Below, in pieces: positions 11,660 to 23,184 of a DNA stretch of 64,000 nt (positions are counted from its first letter, which is position 1; every line of letters starts with the position of its first letter). The position numbers and the translations under genes were made by a program. Origin of the DNA: Warburgia ugandensis (Eukaryota; Streptophyta; Magnoliopsida; Canellales; Canellaceae); NCBI GenBank assembly GCA_035236585.1, contig CP141139.1, forward strand, positions 54,443,217 through 54,507,216, in the 5' to 3' direction. Under the pieces are notes generated by a model that did no database searches, was not told where the DNA came from, and was given only the letters and a program-made list of their open reading frames with translations.

Positions 11660-12840
11660 TTTTCAAGATCTACTACTTATAGTTGTTTGTGTGAATACTA
11701 ATAGTATATTGCTTACCTTTTAGATAACTTTTATGCATGATTTCCTACTTTTTTAGTCAATGGAAGTCTTTCAAATTGATCATGGTAGATAGAGGACATT
11801 GATAATAAGAAGAACCCTCTTAGATTTTCATTTTTCATTCATAAAGGTATCCAAACTTTAGCTTGAACTCAACTATTTATCATTATTCATGTGAATAGTA
11901 ATAATATTTTGCAAAGTTCTAGATTACTTTGTGCATGATTTTTTGCTTTGTTGATCAATGGAAATATTTCAAATTTATTGTGCTAGATAGAGGATGTTGA
12001 GAATAAGAATACCCATGTCGTTGTTTATGTGAATAGTAACAATATTTTGCTTAAGTTCTAAGTAACTTTGTGCATGATTTTTTGTTCATTAATCAATAAA
12101 AATGTTTTAAATTGATCATGCTAGATAGAGGACATTGAGAACAAGAGGTCCTAAATATTATATTTTTATTTTTCATTAAAAAAGGCATTCAACTACTAGC
12201 TTGAAGTCTGCTACTTGTCATTGTTCACATGAACAGTAATAGTATTTTGCGAAAGTTCTAGATAACTTTGTGCATGTTTGTTAATCAATGGAAATCTTTC
12301 AAATTGATCATGCTAGATAGAGGACATTGAGAATAAGAAGGCCAAAGTCTTATATTTTCAATTTTCATTGAAAAAAGTATCCAACTACTGCTTGTAGTGT
12401 ACTACTTATCACTGTTCTTGTGAACACTAACAATATTTTGCTAAAGTTCTAGATAACTTTATGCATGATTTTTCACTTCATTAATCAATGAAAATCTTTG
12501 CAATTGATAGTGCAAGATAGAGGACATTGAGAATAAGAAGACCCAAGTCTTAGATTTTCAATTTTCATTAAAAAAAGCATCCAATTACTAGCTTGAAATT
12601 TGCTACTTGTCATTGTTCTTGTGAATAGTAATAGTATTTTTCTTAAGTTCTAGATAACTTTGTGCATGATTTCTCACTTTGTTAATTAATGAAAATCTTT
12701 CAAATTGATTACACTAGATAGAGGACATTGAGAGTATGAAGACCAAAATCTTAGGTTTTCAATTTTTAGTCAGAAAGGCATCCAATTATTAGCTTAAAAT
12801 TTGCTACCTGTTGTTCAAAGGAGCAGTAAGAATATTTTAT
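11660..12840 (+). repeat. 195-200-bp tandem array, about six units
   Basis: The landmark word TAGATAGAGGACATTGA or a close variant occurs at 11786, 11984, 12122, 12314, 12514 and 12715. The spacings are 198, 138, 192, 200 and 201 bp, so the second unit has lost about 60 bp. Each unit also carries TTTGTGCATGATTTTT and TCTTAGATTTTCA. A related array lies at 46060-46570 in element B, again between TNP2 and the second gene, so it belongs to the element. Confidence 0.9.
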
Positions 12841-13483
12841 TTAGGTTAAAGATTTGAATTTTTTTTATTAATCTAAAGAATTGATTATATTATAATTTAT
12901 GTTAAAAAGAGTTTTATATCATTTTTACTTTGTTTCCACTATGATAAATTATGAGGGTATGATGGGACGGAGTCTGAATATATTCTATTATTTAAATAAA
13001 TAGTTTATTAGGTAAATCACATTGCATGAATTCCATATATAAGTAAAAAAAATAGAAGAGCCTCTGTCAACTTTTATTAGGAATGATGACACTTGGATTT
13101 TTGAAATGCACTTTAACTATTAAAAAAAATTGTTTGTAAAATTTGAGTTGTTACATATTTTGAACCAATAGTTATTGCTATAAATGTATCCATGAGAATC
13201 TAAAGAGTAGTCTTAATTATGGCATGTATCAAGATCCAAAATCATCTTAATTATATGACTACTACTTATGCTATTCTTGGGATAATTTTTAGTACTAATT
13301 TGAGGACCTTCTTTGGCACTATTAGTCAAGAGTTGATGTCTGATTCTAGTGCTACTTTCCTAAGACTTAATTGTTTTAATATCTATTCTATTTATGTACA
13401 CCAACTATACACTTAGATGGTGGTTTATTCTAACCCTATCTATATGTTTTAGTTTTCTAAATATATTGTTTTCACTTGTGTAG

Positions 13484-13650
13484 GAAACATGGAATATGAA
13501 GAAAGTGAGCATCGTGAAGAACAATTAGCATAGGTACGCCTAGTAAGAGATAGGACAAAAGGCCAACAAAAATGGTGCATATCATTAAAAGAATGTCAAA
13601 GGGAATAACAGAGATGGAACAGTTTAATCGTAAAGAATCTATATAAGTTA
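13484..13650 (+). pseudogene. First exon remnant of the second CACTA gene (element A)
   Basis: After a likely acceptor (TTGTGTAG), the sequence GAAACATGGAATATGAAGAA and the next 150 bp match 46650-46800 in element B, where they precede the Transposase_24 region. In A the match stops near 13650 (CAGTTTAATCGTAAAG), and the Transposase_24 part is missing. Several stops are present. It is recognised only by comparison with B. Confidence 0.6.
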
Positions 13651-13664
13651 AGTTTTGTAAATAG

Positions 13665-14316
13665 GTCACAATTGGATGCTACTAACTTTGGATGTGCATG
13701 GTGGGCATGCAATGTCGTTTGATTCTTGTGGAGCCCACATTTGAGTCTCGTTGATGGAAATCATCAACAAGTAAGCATGCTTTTTATTTTATTTATTATA
13801 ATAGTTGGATAATTGATAACTATTCTCTTTATTCATATCTAATGCTTTTTAATTATATATGTGTAGTGCAGGGTATAGATGGCTTGAGATGGAAAATATT
13901 AACTACCTAGCAAAACTTATTTGGAAAAAAGTCAAGGTAAGGGTTATTAGTTATTTAGTATGATTTATAACCTAAATTTATAATTACACATGATAATTAA
14001 ATCTTTTCTATTAACTTTAATGTGGAGTGCCCTAGACAACAATCTGATTGGCAGTGTGAGTATTACATTCTCAGATATATGAGAACCTTCATTTGTGAAA
14101 GATTTATGATCTCCCAATTGAGAAAGGTAAGATAATTAATTGACTGATCATCATTCTTACAGTTTTCTACATCTCTTAAATGAATTCAACAATGTCTCAA
14201 TTGATTTAATATTTGTTTTCTTGTAGGCTGATTTGGGTAGCAAGACTTACTCCCAATTAGATCGAGCTAACATTAGAATAGAATGGACTACATATCTTTT
14301 GACTTTTAATTTGTAG
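13665..14316 (+). pseudogene. Ulp1-like (C48) cysteine protease exons of the second CACTA gene
   Basis: Four exons can be joined with canonical GT-AG introns and matching phases: about 13665-13770, 13867-13936, 14028-14126 and 14227-14316, ending in TAG. Exon 1 gives HNWMLLTLD and FDS, resembling the His-Trp and Asp part of Ulp1 peptidases; the residue before Trp is Asn, not the usual His. Exon 2 ends LIWKKVK. Exon 3 gives CPRQQSDWQCEYYILRYM, matching the Gln and catalytic Cys segment. Exon 4 gives TYSQ and IRIEWTTYLL, matching the C-terminal tail of plant transposon Ulp1 domains. One in-frame TGA interrupts exon 1 after GAHI. Ulp1-like domains (de-SUMOylating proteases) are known passengers in plant CACTA and Mutator elements. 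The gene is truncated upstream. Confidence 0.75.
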
Positions 14317-14629
14317 ATCAATAATGTTATTGGACATCAACATTTTTATCATTAAAATACAAAATAAAACTTCATTTATATGGACGTCTTCCTTTTTTTA
14401 TTATTGAAGTCTAAGTGTGCTTTCTTTATTTCAATGAGAAGTGTGTATGGAGAAGTTCAATGTGGAATGTTGGCAAGTGTTGAATGTGTATGAATGTATT
14501 TTGTAGAATAATTGTAGCCTACAGAAATGAAGTGTTGAATGTGTTTTTAACTACATAAACTATAGGAAAAAATGTAAATCAAAACTAACAAAAGAATACA
14601 CAAATTGTGCAAGAAGTATATGCAATATA

Positions 14630-15340
14630 GGATGGTTTTTGAAAAATCATCTTATAAAACTATCAAAATACAAGACAATTTTTTATTACAACTCTATATG
14701 AGGGTTTTTCAAAACCATCTTGTGATATTAAAGTTTTATAAGATGATTTTTAAAAAATCATCCTATATTACATAGCCTCATAAGATGGTTTTTTAAAAGC
14801 CATCCTTTGTTACTTAGTGTAGACAACTTTATAAGATGGTTTTAAAAAAATTGTCATATATTGCATACCTTTACAAGATAGTTTTTGACAAATGATCCCA
14901 TATTACATAGCTTTCTAAGATGGTTTTTGAAAAATCATCTTATTTTCCATATTTTACATGGCTTTGTAAGATGGTTTTTTAAACACCATTCACTATTACA
15001 CATCCTTATAAGATGGTTTTTGAAAAACCATCCTATATTACATAGCTTACGTAGCTTTAGAAGATGATTTTTCAAATACAGTCCTATATTACAATATTTA
15101 TAAGATAGTTTTTCAAAAATCTTCATATATTTCTCATCTTTATAAGATGGTTTTGAAAAACCATCTTATATAAATTCAATTTTATAAGATGGTTTGTGAA
15201 AACCGTCTTATAAGACATTTAATATAAGATGGTTTAAAAACCGTATTATATTAGTTTTCAATTTATATAAGACGACTGATATAAGGTGATTTTTTAGCCA
15301 TCCACTATGGCTGTTTTTAACCATCTTATAAACCACTCTT
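14630..15340 (+). repeat. Right subterminal repeat array of element A
   Basis: About a dozen copies of the palindromic unit occur in roughly 700 bp. The best one, at 15141-15170, is a perfect 14-bp inverted repeat (TATAAGATGGTTTT / AAAACCATCTTATA) with a 2-nt centre. Confidence 0.9.
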
Positions 15341-15350
15341 CGTAGGATTG

Positions 15351-16048
15351 ATGCCATCTTTGGAGATTGGTTCTCATGAGATTGAATTCAATATTTTATA
15401 TTTAAATGCCATGGATATTGTACATATTTTTTTCCATGATTCCAATGTTTAATGCACTTCTTTTTATAAAGAGTCAATTTAATATAATAATTTGGGTCAT
15501 GCGCAATTTCCAAATGGCTTGTAATGCTTTAAGGCCATTGTATCATGTGTTTTATGCTTATTGTGTATTTTTCTTGGATGTGTCCAACATCTAACATTGA
15601 GTGAATCTTGCATTTCATCTTTCTAATAACCATATGCACCATGCCTCATGTTCATGTGCACACTTTTAAGATCCATGATCCATGCACACACTTTTATTTC
15701 CATATGAACTGTCTTCTGCCATGCACATTCTCATGGATATTTTTATTATTCATGTTCCTTGTTTGGATTTCATTTTCTAAATTAGTTGCATCTTTAGTTT
15801 AATTTTAGTTAATTTCTAATTTAGTTTTAGAAAGTTTTCTTAGTTTAAGTTTCTAATTTCATGCATGTTTATATTTCCATATGCTTTAATACCAAGAATG
15901 TATCAAACACAATCTTTCTATGGCTACGATAAGTACTTTAAGCAAGATCCAATTGAATACAATTTATGAGATTACTAGTGGGATTGACATTACCCTTTTA
16001 CATCTTACTACTTTGATTTGTGCACTTGCTAGTAATATTAAATCTACA
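15351..16048 (+). mobile_element. Family P LTR, second part
   Basis: This continues the LTR interrupted at 6683. It holds the family's TTTAG-rich stretch, then AGTGGGATTGACATTACCC and GCTAGTAATATTAAATCTACA. The same end is seen at 25528 and 48396 and, in reverse, near 54642. The LTR is taken to end at the CA of 16047-16048. Confidence 0.65.
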
Positions 16049-16552
16049 CCGCTATCCGATAATTAACATTACTACATAAACAACTTACATTCATTGATAT
16101 GACTAGGAAATTCAACATATCTATTACGGTAAAATTCAAGATGCTACATTCCATCCTATGAATCATGCACAACCTTAGATTGAATGGTAAAGATCACTTT
16201 CCATTCTTCACATTGAAATCCCTTATGAATGCTCTTCTTAGCCCATCATTTTTCTCTTCACCAATAACATCCCATGTTCCATTTCAACCACCTTTATTTT
16301 CTCCTTGAAAACCCATTTTTGGATTCTCTTGTAATCATGTTGAAACTACATAAAAATGGTGTCCAGCCTATCAAAAGTTTCTTCTCCAATAGCAATCAAT
16401 TTTGTCTTTCTTGTATGCTTCATTCTCATTGTTCCACCTTAGCATTCCCTTGATTCTCAAATGGAAAATACTTCTCATTGGATGCCTTCAGGATTGCCCT
16501 AATTGAGGGTAGATCTTGGCCATTGTTTTTTTCAAAAGTTTGGATGAAAGAG
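16049..16552. other. Unassigned AT-rich sequence
   Basis: About 500 bp between two LTRs. A short reverse-strand open stretch around 16440-16550 (DLPSIRAILKASNEKYFPFE) could be old coding sequence, but I recognise no family and it is soon broken by stops. Confidence 0.4.
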
Positions 16553-19321
16553 TGTAATGATCCAACATTTTGGAGACATTTTCTATAAAGAACAAACATA
16601 GTGGGATGTACTAATGATCTTGTAACTTGACTATTTTGGAATAAATATATGTTTATTACATGTTTAAGGGTCTTATTAGATGGTTGAATGTTTGATCAAA
16701 ATTCACATAGGAAACTTAGGAATTTGTGAATAAAATTAGTACCACTAGATACTACACGCAAAATGGAATCCAACGCCTCAAAGAACGACGAAAACGGAGC
16801 TCGTATGACGAAGTTATAGGCGTTAGAAGATTGAGGACATTTTGGTAAAATGTACCTTAAAATGAAAAAGTCAAAAACAGCAGATTCCTCCTCCTCCATC
16901 CCTCTCTCGATTTCTCCAAAACCCCCTAGTTTCCAGAGATTTCCACCACTGCCAATGGCGGCACCGCCATTGGCAGCACCGCCTTCTTCCCTCTATAAAT
17001 ACCCTCCACCCATTCTGCCCAAATCGCGCTTATCCTTTCCAATTTCTCCCAAAACCAGATCTTGCACTAGGGGTTTGGAGGCGAGTTCAAGGCCTCGTTG
17101 CGTCGCATCGATGGCTCCCCAGGTACGTCTCTCTTCCCCACGTCATTCTCCTCTCTTCCCTCACTCTTTTCCCCAAGGTTTTGGGCTAGATCTGGGCGTC
17201 TCGCGGCCAGAGAACGTCTTGGTAAGCAGGGTTCGTTCCAGAAACCTCAACCCGCCAACCATGGTTCCAGCGGGAGCCGAAACCACTAACCAGGGCGCCG
17301 TTCCAAGCTACCCAAACTGGCCCTCAATCCCTTTTCCTTCCCAGCCCAGATCCACGCCGGATCTGGGTGCTTTTTTGGCCGGACATCACCAGCTTTCCGT
17401 GAACCAAACCAGACGGGTGAAAACCCTTTAAGAGAGAGATAGAGAGAGAGAGAGAGAGTGCCTCCCAGGGGCGCACGAATGTCCCAGGGTGCACGGCACA
17501 GTCCAGGATGCCCGGCTTGACTCACACCCATGCCCAGCTCCCTGGGGGCTGTCCTCGCGTACGTGTCACGTGCAAATAGTTTTCTTGGCTCGATCAGGAC
17601 TCATGGGATGTCCTAGGAGCCAAAACACTCCATAGCTATGCCTAAGACGCATCCGTGCAACAGTGCACACCCTGGCACACCATTCGGACGTGTGCACATG
17701 ACCCAACTTGGTTGCAGTGCGACCAAGACGCACGCATCTACTATAGAGTGCGCATTCTAGAACTATGGCGCGCAAGACCCTAGGCGCTACATTTGGGTCG
17801 TTCGTTAAGGCGCGACCTTTTAAAATCCAAATTTGGAGCCTATACAATAAAATAGCATAGATTAACGCATAGATCTTATGTTTGAACATCACTCAGGACC
17901 TTACTAAGATATTCTCGGACTCGAGGTGAAGACAGGCACGAGCGACGTAACAACGCACGAGGTAGGTAGTCTGATCCTACTCTGTTTTCAAAATACATCC
18001 TAAACGTTCATTAAGTTACTTGTTTTAATACTATATTAAGCATGTGTTTTAAACTATGCTGTTCTTATACAACTATGCGGGACCTACTTGCATGATTTAT
18101 GTATTTGAAAAATCTTACATTAACTGAAGAATGATGTTGAGAAATAATGTTTTTATACACGTTACGGATTCATGGCATTTTACGCAATGCTTGCATACTT
18201 TGAAAACAAAGCCATAAATTGCATGGTTTATGTTGATTTGAGTTTTGGACTATGTATGGTTTTGGGCTATTAAGCCCAGTGGGCACTATGCTGAGGGGTA
18301 CGGGTTTGGCCTCCCGGCCTCTACCACCAAAAAGGTGGATGGTATTGCTGCCAAAAATGGTATTGTCCCTTCCCTGACTGCTGTGGTCAACAGGGACGAC
18401 CACTAGAGGTGTTCACGGCACCCTTTCGGGGACATATCCATAGGTGCTGTGGAGGCTATGGTGGACTGGTCTCTAGATACCAGAGACACGCGATCCAAAG
18501 TGGTTCTGGTCGCAAGCATGGTGACCCTATGATTTCAGTAGTATGGATATGCATATAGCATTTAAATTGGTCGTAAACGAGTACTCGTGACCAGATGACT
18601 TGAGACCAGTGCATGTTACTTCGTGATGCTATCATAGACTACTTTAAGTATTTTCTAATCATTATATACTACGCATGGATTTGACATATGGTGTAGATCT
18701 CATAACCGGGATATGGTGAATCTATTGATTTTGACTTTCTAAACTCAAACAGACTATTAGTATTGCATACTAACTCATGATTGATAAAGAATTTCAATAG
18801 ATGTCATTACTTACACTTTATGCATACATTTGTGCACCTATTATAAATTTATCATGCCTTTCATGCAACCACTTTGAACTCCGTATGATGCATTGCTATG
18901 TTTTCAAAAAGGGTAGACCTACTGAGTATGATAAATACTCAACTCAATCCATTACTTTTCAGATCAAATAAAAGACAAATAGAAGAAACAACAGGAGGCG
19001 TTAGAACCAAAGTCAAGTAGGCAAAGGTACGCTTTAATTAGTAATTTCCTTTGGTAACTACTATAATCTTGATTGTAAGTATTTATTGTAGCTGTGGCTA
19101 TGACTAACAATCCTGGGAGTGATTACATGTTTTGATTTGATTTATAAATTGCCATGGCACTATGCATTGAGTGTTCATTTTGACACTCGGGCTCTTTATA
19201 CAATGTTCTTTAAAAAAGAAGAAAATTTTCCTGCATTCTTCTGCATAAATTGTTTTAAAACTAGAGATCAATCTCGCTGCATTTTTACCAAAAATGGCAT
19301 TGAAAAACCCAGGTCGTCACA
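16553..19321 (+). mobile_element. Solo LTR (Ty3-type, Tekay/Del-like) with target duplication
   Basis: It runs from TGTAATGATCC to GGTCGTCACA and is flanked by the 5-bp direct repeat AAGAG (16548-16552 and 19322-19326). No PBS follows and no PPT precedes, so this is a solo LTR left by LTR-LTR recombination. The 2769-bp length and the TGTAATGA...GTCGTCACA termini resemble Del/Tekay chromovirus LTRs; that placement is from memory of the family. The 193-residue frame at 16850-17431 lies across the LTR leader and has no recognisable domain. Confidence 0.9.
16949..17001 (+). promoter_or_regulatory. LTR core promoter: 13-bp palindrome plus TATA box
   Basis: A perfect inverted repeat with 13-bp arms (CTGCCAATGGCGG at 16949-16961, CCGCCATTGGCAG at 16964-16976) ends 17 bp upstream of TATAAATA at 16994-17001. 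Both arms contain CCAAT/ATTGG and GGCGG/CCGCC words. The promoter role is inferred from position. Confidence 0.6.
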
Positions 19322-19617
19322 AAGAGAGCTATAGATTTTTCATTAATTCTTTCTCTAAACCCACGTATTTCCACCTATTATTGTCTCATGTAAAAATATT
19401 ATTTTAAAAGTGTATCACATCCTCCTTTGGTTGAGGTGAATGAGTGAGAAAGTAAGACCAATATGAATGTGGGCCTTGCTTCTATGTTGTTTTCCTTAGA
19501 AAAATATCATAAATGTGTGACTCCTTGTATAATATTTTATCTTCTATTAGAAGCTCCACATGGTTTTGGTTTGCATAGATGCATGCATGAGAAGCTGACC
19601 ACCTTATCTTTTGGTAG
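19322..19617. other. Short unassigned interval between solo LTR and LINE
   Basis: Apart from the AAGAG target duplication at its left edge, I see nothing recognisable here. Confidence 0.5.
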
Positions 19618-19652
19618 TGACATCCCAAGCCCGGATAAAAAAGGAGGAGGGT

Positions 19653-20045
19653 CTTGCATCAGGTGCCAGCCGGCAAGGTGGAAGTTGAAGATGATTCTAT
19701 TATTTCTTTCTTACAAATTAATATGCATTTGTATATTAGTTTGTGAGGAAGAAATGAGAATCATCTCCAGCTTCTTAAAAGATGGCAACCCTTGTATCAG
19801 GTAGCCAGTCGGCAAGGGGGAAGTTGAAGATGATTCTATTATTTCTTTCTTACAAATAAATATGCATTTGTATATTAGTTTGTGAGGGAGAAATGAAAAT
19901 CATCTTCAGCTTCTTAAAATATGGCCACCCTTGCATCAGGTAGCCAGCCGGCAAGGGTGAAGCTGAAGATGATTTTAATGATTGTAATGATTTTAATGAA
20001 AATCATCTTCAGCTTTTAGAACTATGGCAACCCCAACATGACATG
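19653..20045 (+). repeat. 138-bp tandem repeats in LINE leader (three units)
   Basis: Units start at 19653, 19791 and 19930 with CTTGCATCAGG or a variant, a period of 138-139 bp; the third is shortened. Each unit has GAAGNTGAAGATGATT near its start and the inverse AATCATCTTCAGCTTC near its end, so each could fold into a stem. Confidence 0.9.
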
Positions 20046-20069
20046 AATCGAAATCTGAAATTCGCTCAA

Positions 20070-20273
20070 GCTAGGGCGTTCCCCATAAGCGACGCGCTGC
20101 ATCGGATCCCAGATGCGGTGAAAAATAGGCAAGGATTGCTAGGGCGTTCCCCATAAGCGACGCGCTACATCGGATCCCAGGTGTAGTGAAAAATGGGCAA
20201 GGGTTGCTAGAGCGTCCCCTCGGAAGCGACGCGCTGCATCAGAACCCAGGTGCAGTGAAAAGTGGACATGGGT
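20070..20273 (+). repeat. 68-bp tandem repeats in LINE leader (three units)
   Basis: Units start at 20070, 20138 and 20206, exactly 68 bp apart. The core is GCTAGGGCGTTCCCC followed by AAGCGACGCGCTGCATC. They are GC-rich against an AT-rich background. The first ATG of the long frame (20186) lies within this array. Confidence 0.92.
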
Positions 20274-23170
20274 TCATACCATGGAGGTCGAGAAAGGCGA
20301 TAGTAAATAGGGAATCTCCAAATCATAAGATTCGCATCGCTACATGGAATATAGGGACATTGACAGGTAAGAGTTTGGAGTTAGTAGACACGATAAAACA
20401 TAGGAGAGTCAACATCGCTTGTATCCAAGAAACCAAGTAGAAAGGGGCCAAAGCTAGAGAAATAGATGGGTATAAATTATGGTACGTAGGAAAGGAAAAT
20501 AATAGAAATGGAGTGGGAATAATAGTGGATAAGGAATTAAAGGATAAAGTTGTGGACGTTAAAAGAATCAGTGATAGAATTATAATAATAAAAATGATTA
20601 TAGGAGAGCAGATTATAAATATTATAAGTGCATATGCACCACAAGTAGGGCTATAAGATATAATTAAGAGACAGTTTTGGGAAGATATGGAGGGAGTTAT
20701 GCAAGAAATTCCCAATACTGAGGGAATATTTATAGGAGCAGACTTAAATGGCCATGTAGGAAAAGATAAGGAAGGATATGATAGAATACACGGAGGGTAT
20801 GGTATAGGTGAACGAAACGAGATGGGGGAGAATATCCTCGATTTTGCTTTGTCATATAACCTATCCATTGCAAATACACTCTTTAAGAAGAGGGATGAAC
20901 ACTTAATAACCTTTAAAAGTGGACTTCATAAAAGCCAAATAGACTTTTTTCTACTTAGAAATAATGAACGATCTATATGTAAGGATTGTAAGGTGATACC
21001 CGGTGAGAGTTTAACCTCACAACATAGGTTAATGGTTATGGATATTCATATCAAAAGATGGAGTAAAAGAACTGAACTTAATACACATCTAAAAACTAAG
21101 TGGTGGAACTTAAAAGGAGAGAAAATAACCTCATTCAAAAATAAGTTGATGGTAGAAGGAAATTGGAATTATGAAGCAAATGTAAACACCATGTGGACTA
21201 ATATGGCTGAGTCCATTAAGAAAGTGGCAAAAGATGTCTTAGGAGTATCTAAAGGTAAAAGGCTATTAGCAAAAGAAACATGGTGGTGGAATGAAACAGT
21301 GCAAAAAGCTATTAAAGAAAAACGAATGCATTTTAAAGCATGGCAGAAGATTAGAAATAATGAAAACTATGAACAATATAAGAATGCTAAAAACGTTGCT
21401 AAGAGAATAGTAAGTGAGGCTAAACTTAAAGCATATGATGAGCTCTATAATAGACTAGGAACAAGAGAAGGTGAGAAAGATGTGTTTAAACTTGCAAAGG
21501 TAAGAGAACAGAAGAGTAAGGACTTAGAGCATGTTAGGTGCATTAGAAGCGATGATCAAAGGGTATTAGTCAAAGACGTTGAGATCAAACAAAGGTGGGA
21601 AATTTACTTCCAAAAATTGTTAAATGACAATGGCCCTGAGAATATAGGAATTGAAAATACTATAAATCTAAATAACACTAGATATTATAGATATGAACGC
21701 AGGATTAGAATGCTTGAAGTAAAAGAGGCCTTGAGAAAGATGAAATCAGGAAAGGCCATGGGGCCTGATAGTATACCAATAGAGGTTTGGAAGCATATGG
21801 GAGATATTGGGGTAGTTTGGTTGACCAAGTTGTTTAACAAGATTATAAAATCAAAGAAAATGCCTGATGAGTGGAGGAAAAGCTCTATTGTACCAATCTA
21901 TAAGAATAAAGGAGACATTCAGAGCTGTACTAATTATCAAGGGATCAAACTTATGAGCCACACCATGAAACTTTTTGAAAGAGTCATTGAGAAGAGGCTA
22001 CGACATGAAACAAGTGTATCGGAGAATCAGTTTGGCTTCATGCCTGGGAGGTCTACCATGGAAGCTATTTTCTTACTAAGACAATTAGTAAAGAAATATA
22101 GGGAGAGGAGAAAAGACCTACACATGGTCTTTATTGACTTAGAGAAGGCTTATGATAGAGTCCCTAGAGAGTTAATATGGAGGGTGTTAGGTGTTAAAGG
22201 GGTTTCTCAGGGGTATATAGACATAATTAAAGATATGTATGAGGGAGCAGTAACAAATGTTAAGACCACTAGTGGTGTGACTAGTGATTTTCCTGTCACT
22301 GTCGGATTGCACCAAGGATCGGCATTGAGTCCATACCTTTTCACATTAGTTATGGATGAGTTAACAAAACATCTGCATGAGGAGATTCCCTGGTGCATGC
22401 TATTTGCAGACGATATACTCCTACTTGATGAGACAAGGGAGGGTGTCAACATAAAGCTAGAGCTATGGAGAGAAGCATTAGAATCGAAAGGATTTAAAAT
22501 TAGCTGAACTAAGATAGAATATATGGAATGTAATTTTAGCAAGGAGAGTAGGAGTGGAGCACCAGTCAAGATTGATAACCAAGAGGTCCCCATGAGAGAC
22601 CACTTTCGATACTTAGGATCATTGATCCAGGAGAGTGGAGAGATTGAGAGGGAGGTTACCCAGAGAATCCAAGCGGGTTGGAACAAATGGAGATGTGCAT
22701 CGGGGGTTTTATGTGATCGGCGGGTGCCACTCAAACTAAAGGGAAAATTCTATAGGATGGCTATAAGGCCGGCCATGCTCTATGGATCAGAGTGTTGGGC
22801 AGTTAAGGAACATCATACTTATAGGCTGAGTGTTGCAGAAATGAGGATGTTGAGATGGATGAGTGGTAAGACAAGAAAGGATAGAATTAGAAATGAAAAT
22901 ATTAGAAGAAATTTAGGGATAGCACCAATAGGTAACAAGATGAGGGAGATTAGACTTAGATGGTTTGGACATGTTCAAAGGAGGCCAACAACGGCACCAG
23001 TTAGAAGGAGTGAGGCAATACAAGTTGAAGGTTCTAAAAGGGCAAGGGGAAGGCCCAAAAGAACGTGGATAGAAGTGGTGAGGAAAGATTTAAAAACTTT
23101 GGGACTAAATGAAGCCATGGTATTTAATAGAGTGGAATGGAGGAATAAGATTCATGTGGCCGACCCCTAA
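20186..23170 (+). pseudogene. LINE endonuclease/reverse transcriptase, three nonsense codons
   Basis: One reading frame of 995 codons runs without frameshift from ATG 20186 to the final TAA. It is interrupted by TAG at 20438, TAA at 20654 and TGA at 22505. An AP-type endonuclease comes first: TWN at codons 53-55, IQETK just before the first stop, SAYAPQ near 150, GADLNGHVG near 184. Reverse transcriptase follows: [19 protein letters not shown] from about 559, [12 protein letters not shown] near 649, [19 protein letters not shown], and the FADD catalytic motif at 740-743. The C-terminal part has YGSECWAVKEH and RWFGHVQRRP, typical of RTE-like plant LINEs. The protein would nick DNA and copy the element RNA. 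The true start codon is uncertain because the first ATG lies in a leader repeat. Confidence 0.93.
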
Positions 23171-23184
23171 TTGGGATAAGGTCT

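Larger units (their letters stand above)
6684..15350 (+). mobile_element. CACTA (En/Spm) element A
   Basis: The left end is CACTACTAAAATTTGGG at 6684. The three bases before it, ATG, recur at 15351-15353, as expected for the 3-bp CACTA target duplication. The right terminus (CTTCGTAGGATTG) is degenerate, so that boundary is less sure. Both ends carry arrays of a palindromic ATAAGATGGTTTT unit. In between lie a TNP2-type transposase pseudogene (7417-10870), an internal cluster of subterminal-like repeats with two purine microsatellites (11030-11552), a 195-bp tandem array, and the remains of a second gene ending in a Ulp1-like protease domain. It sits inside a family P LTR. Confidence 0.85.

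Noticed and set aside
16850..17431. 193-residue forward frame starting MYLKMKKSKTADSSSS
   Set aside because: It lies across the TATA box and leader of the solo LTR, is proline/serine-rich through base composition, and has no recognisable domain.
19653..20273. CRISPR-like regular repeats
   Set aside because: The units are contiguous tandem repeats without unique spacers, inside a LINE leader of a plant genome.
22207..22734. 175-residue reverse frame, and a 181-residue reverse frame at 20323-20868
   Set aside because: They are antisense shadows of the LINE reverse-transcriptase and endonuclease frame.
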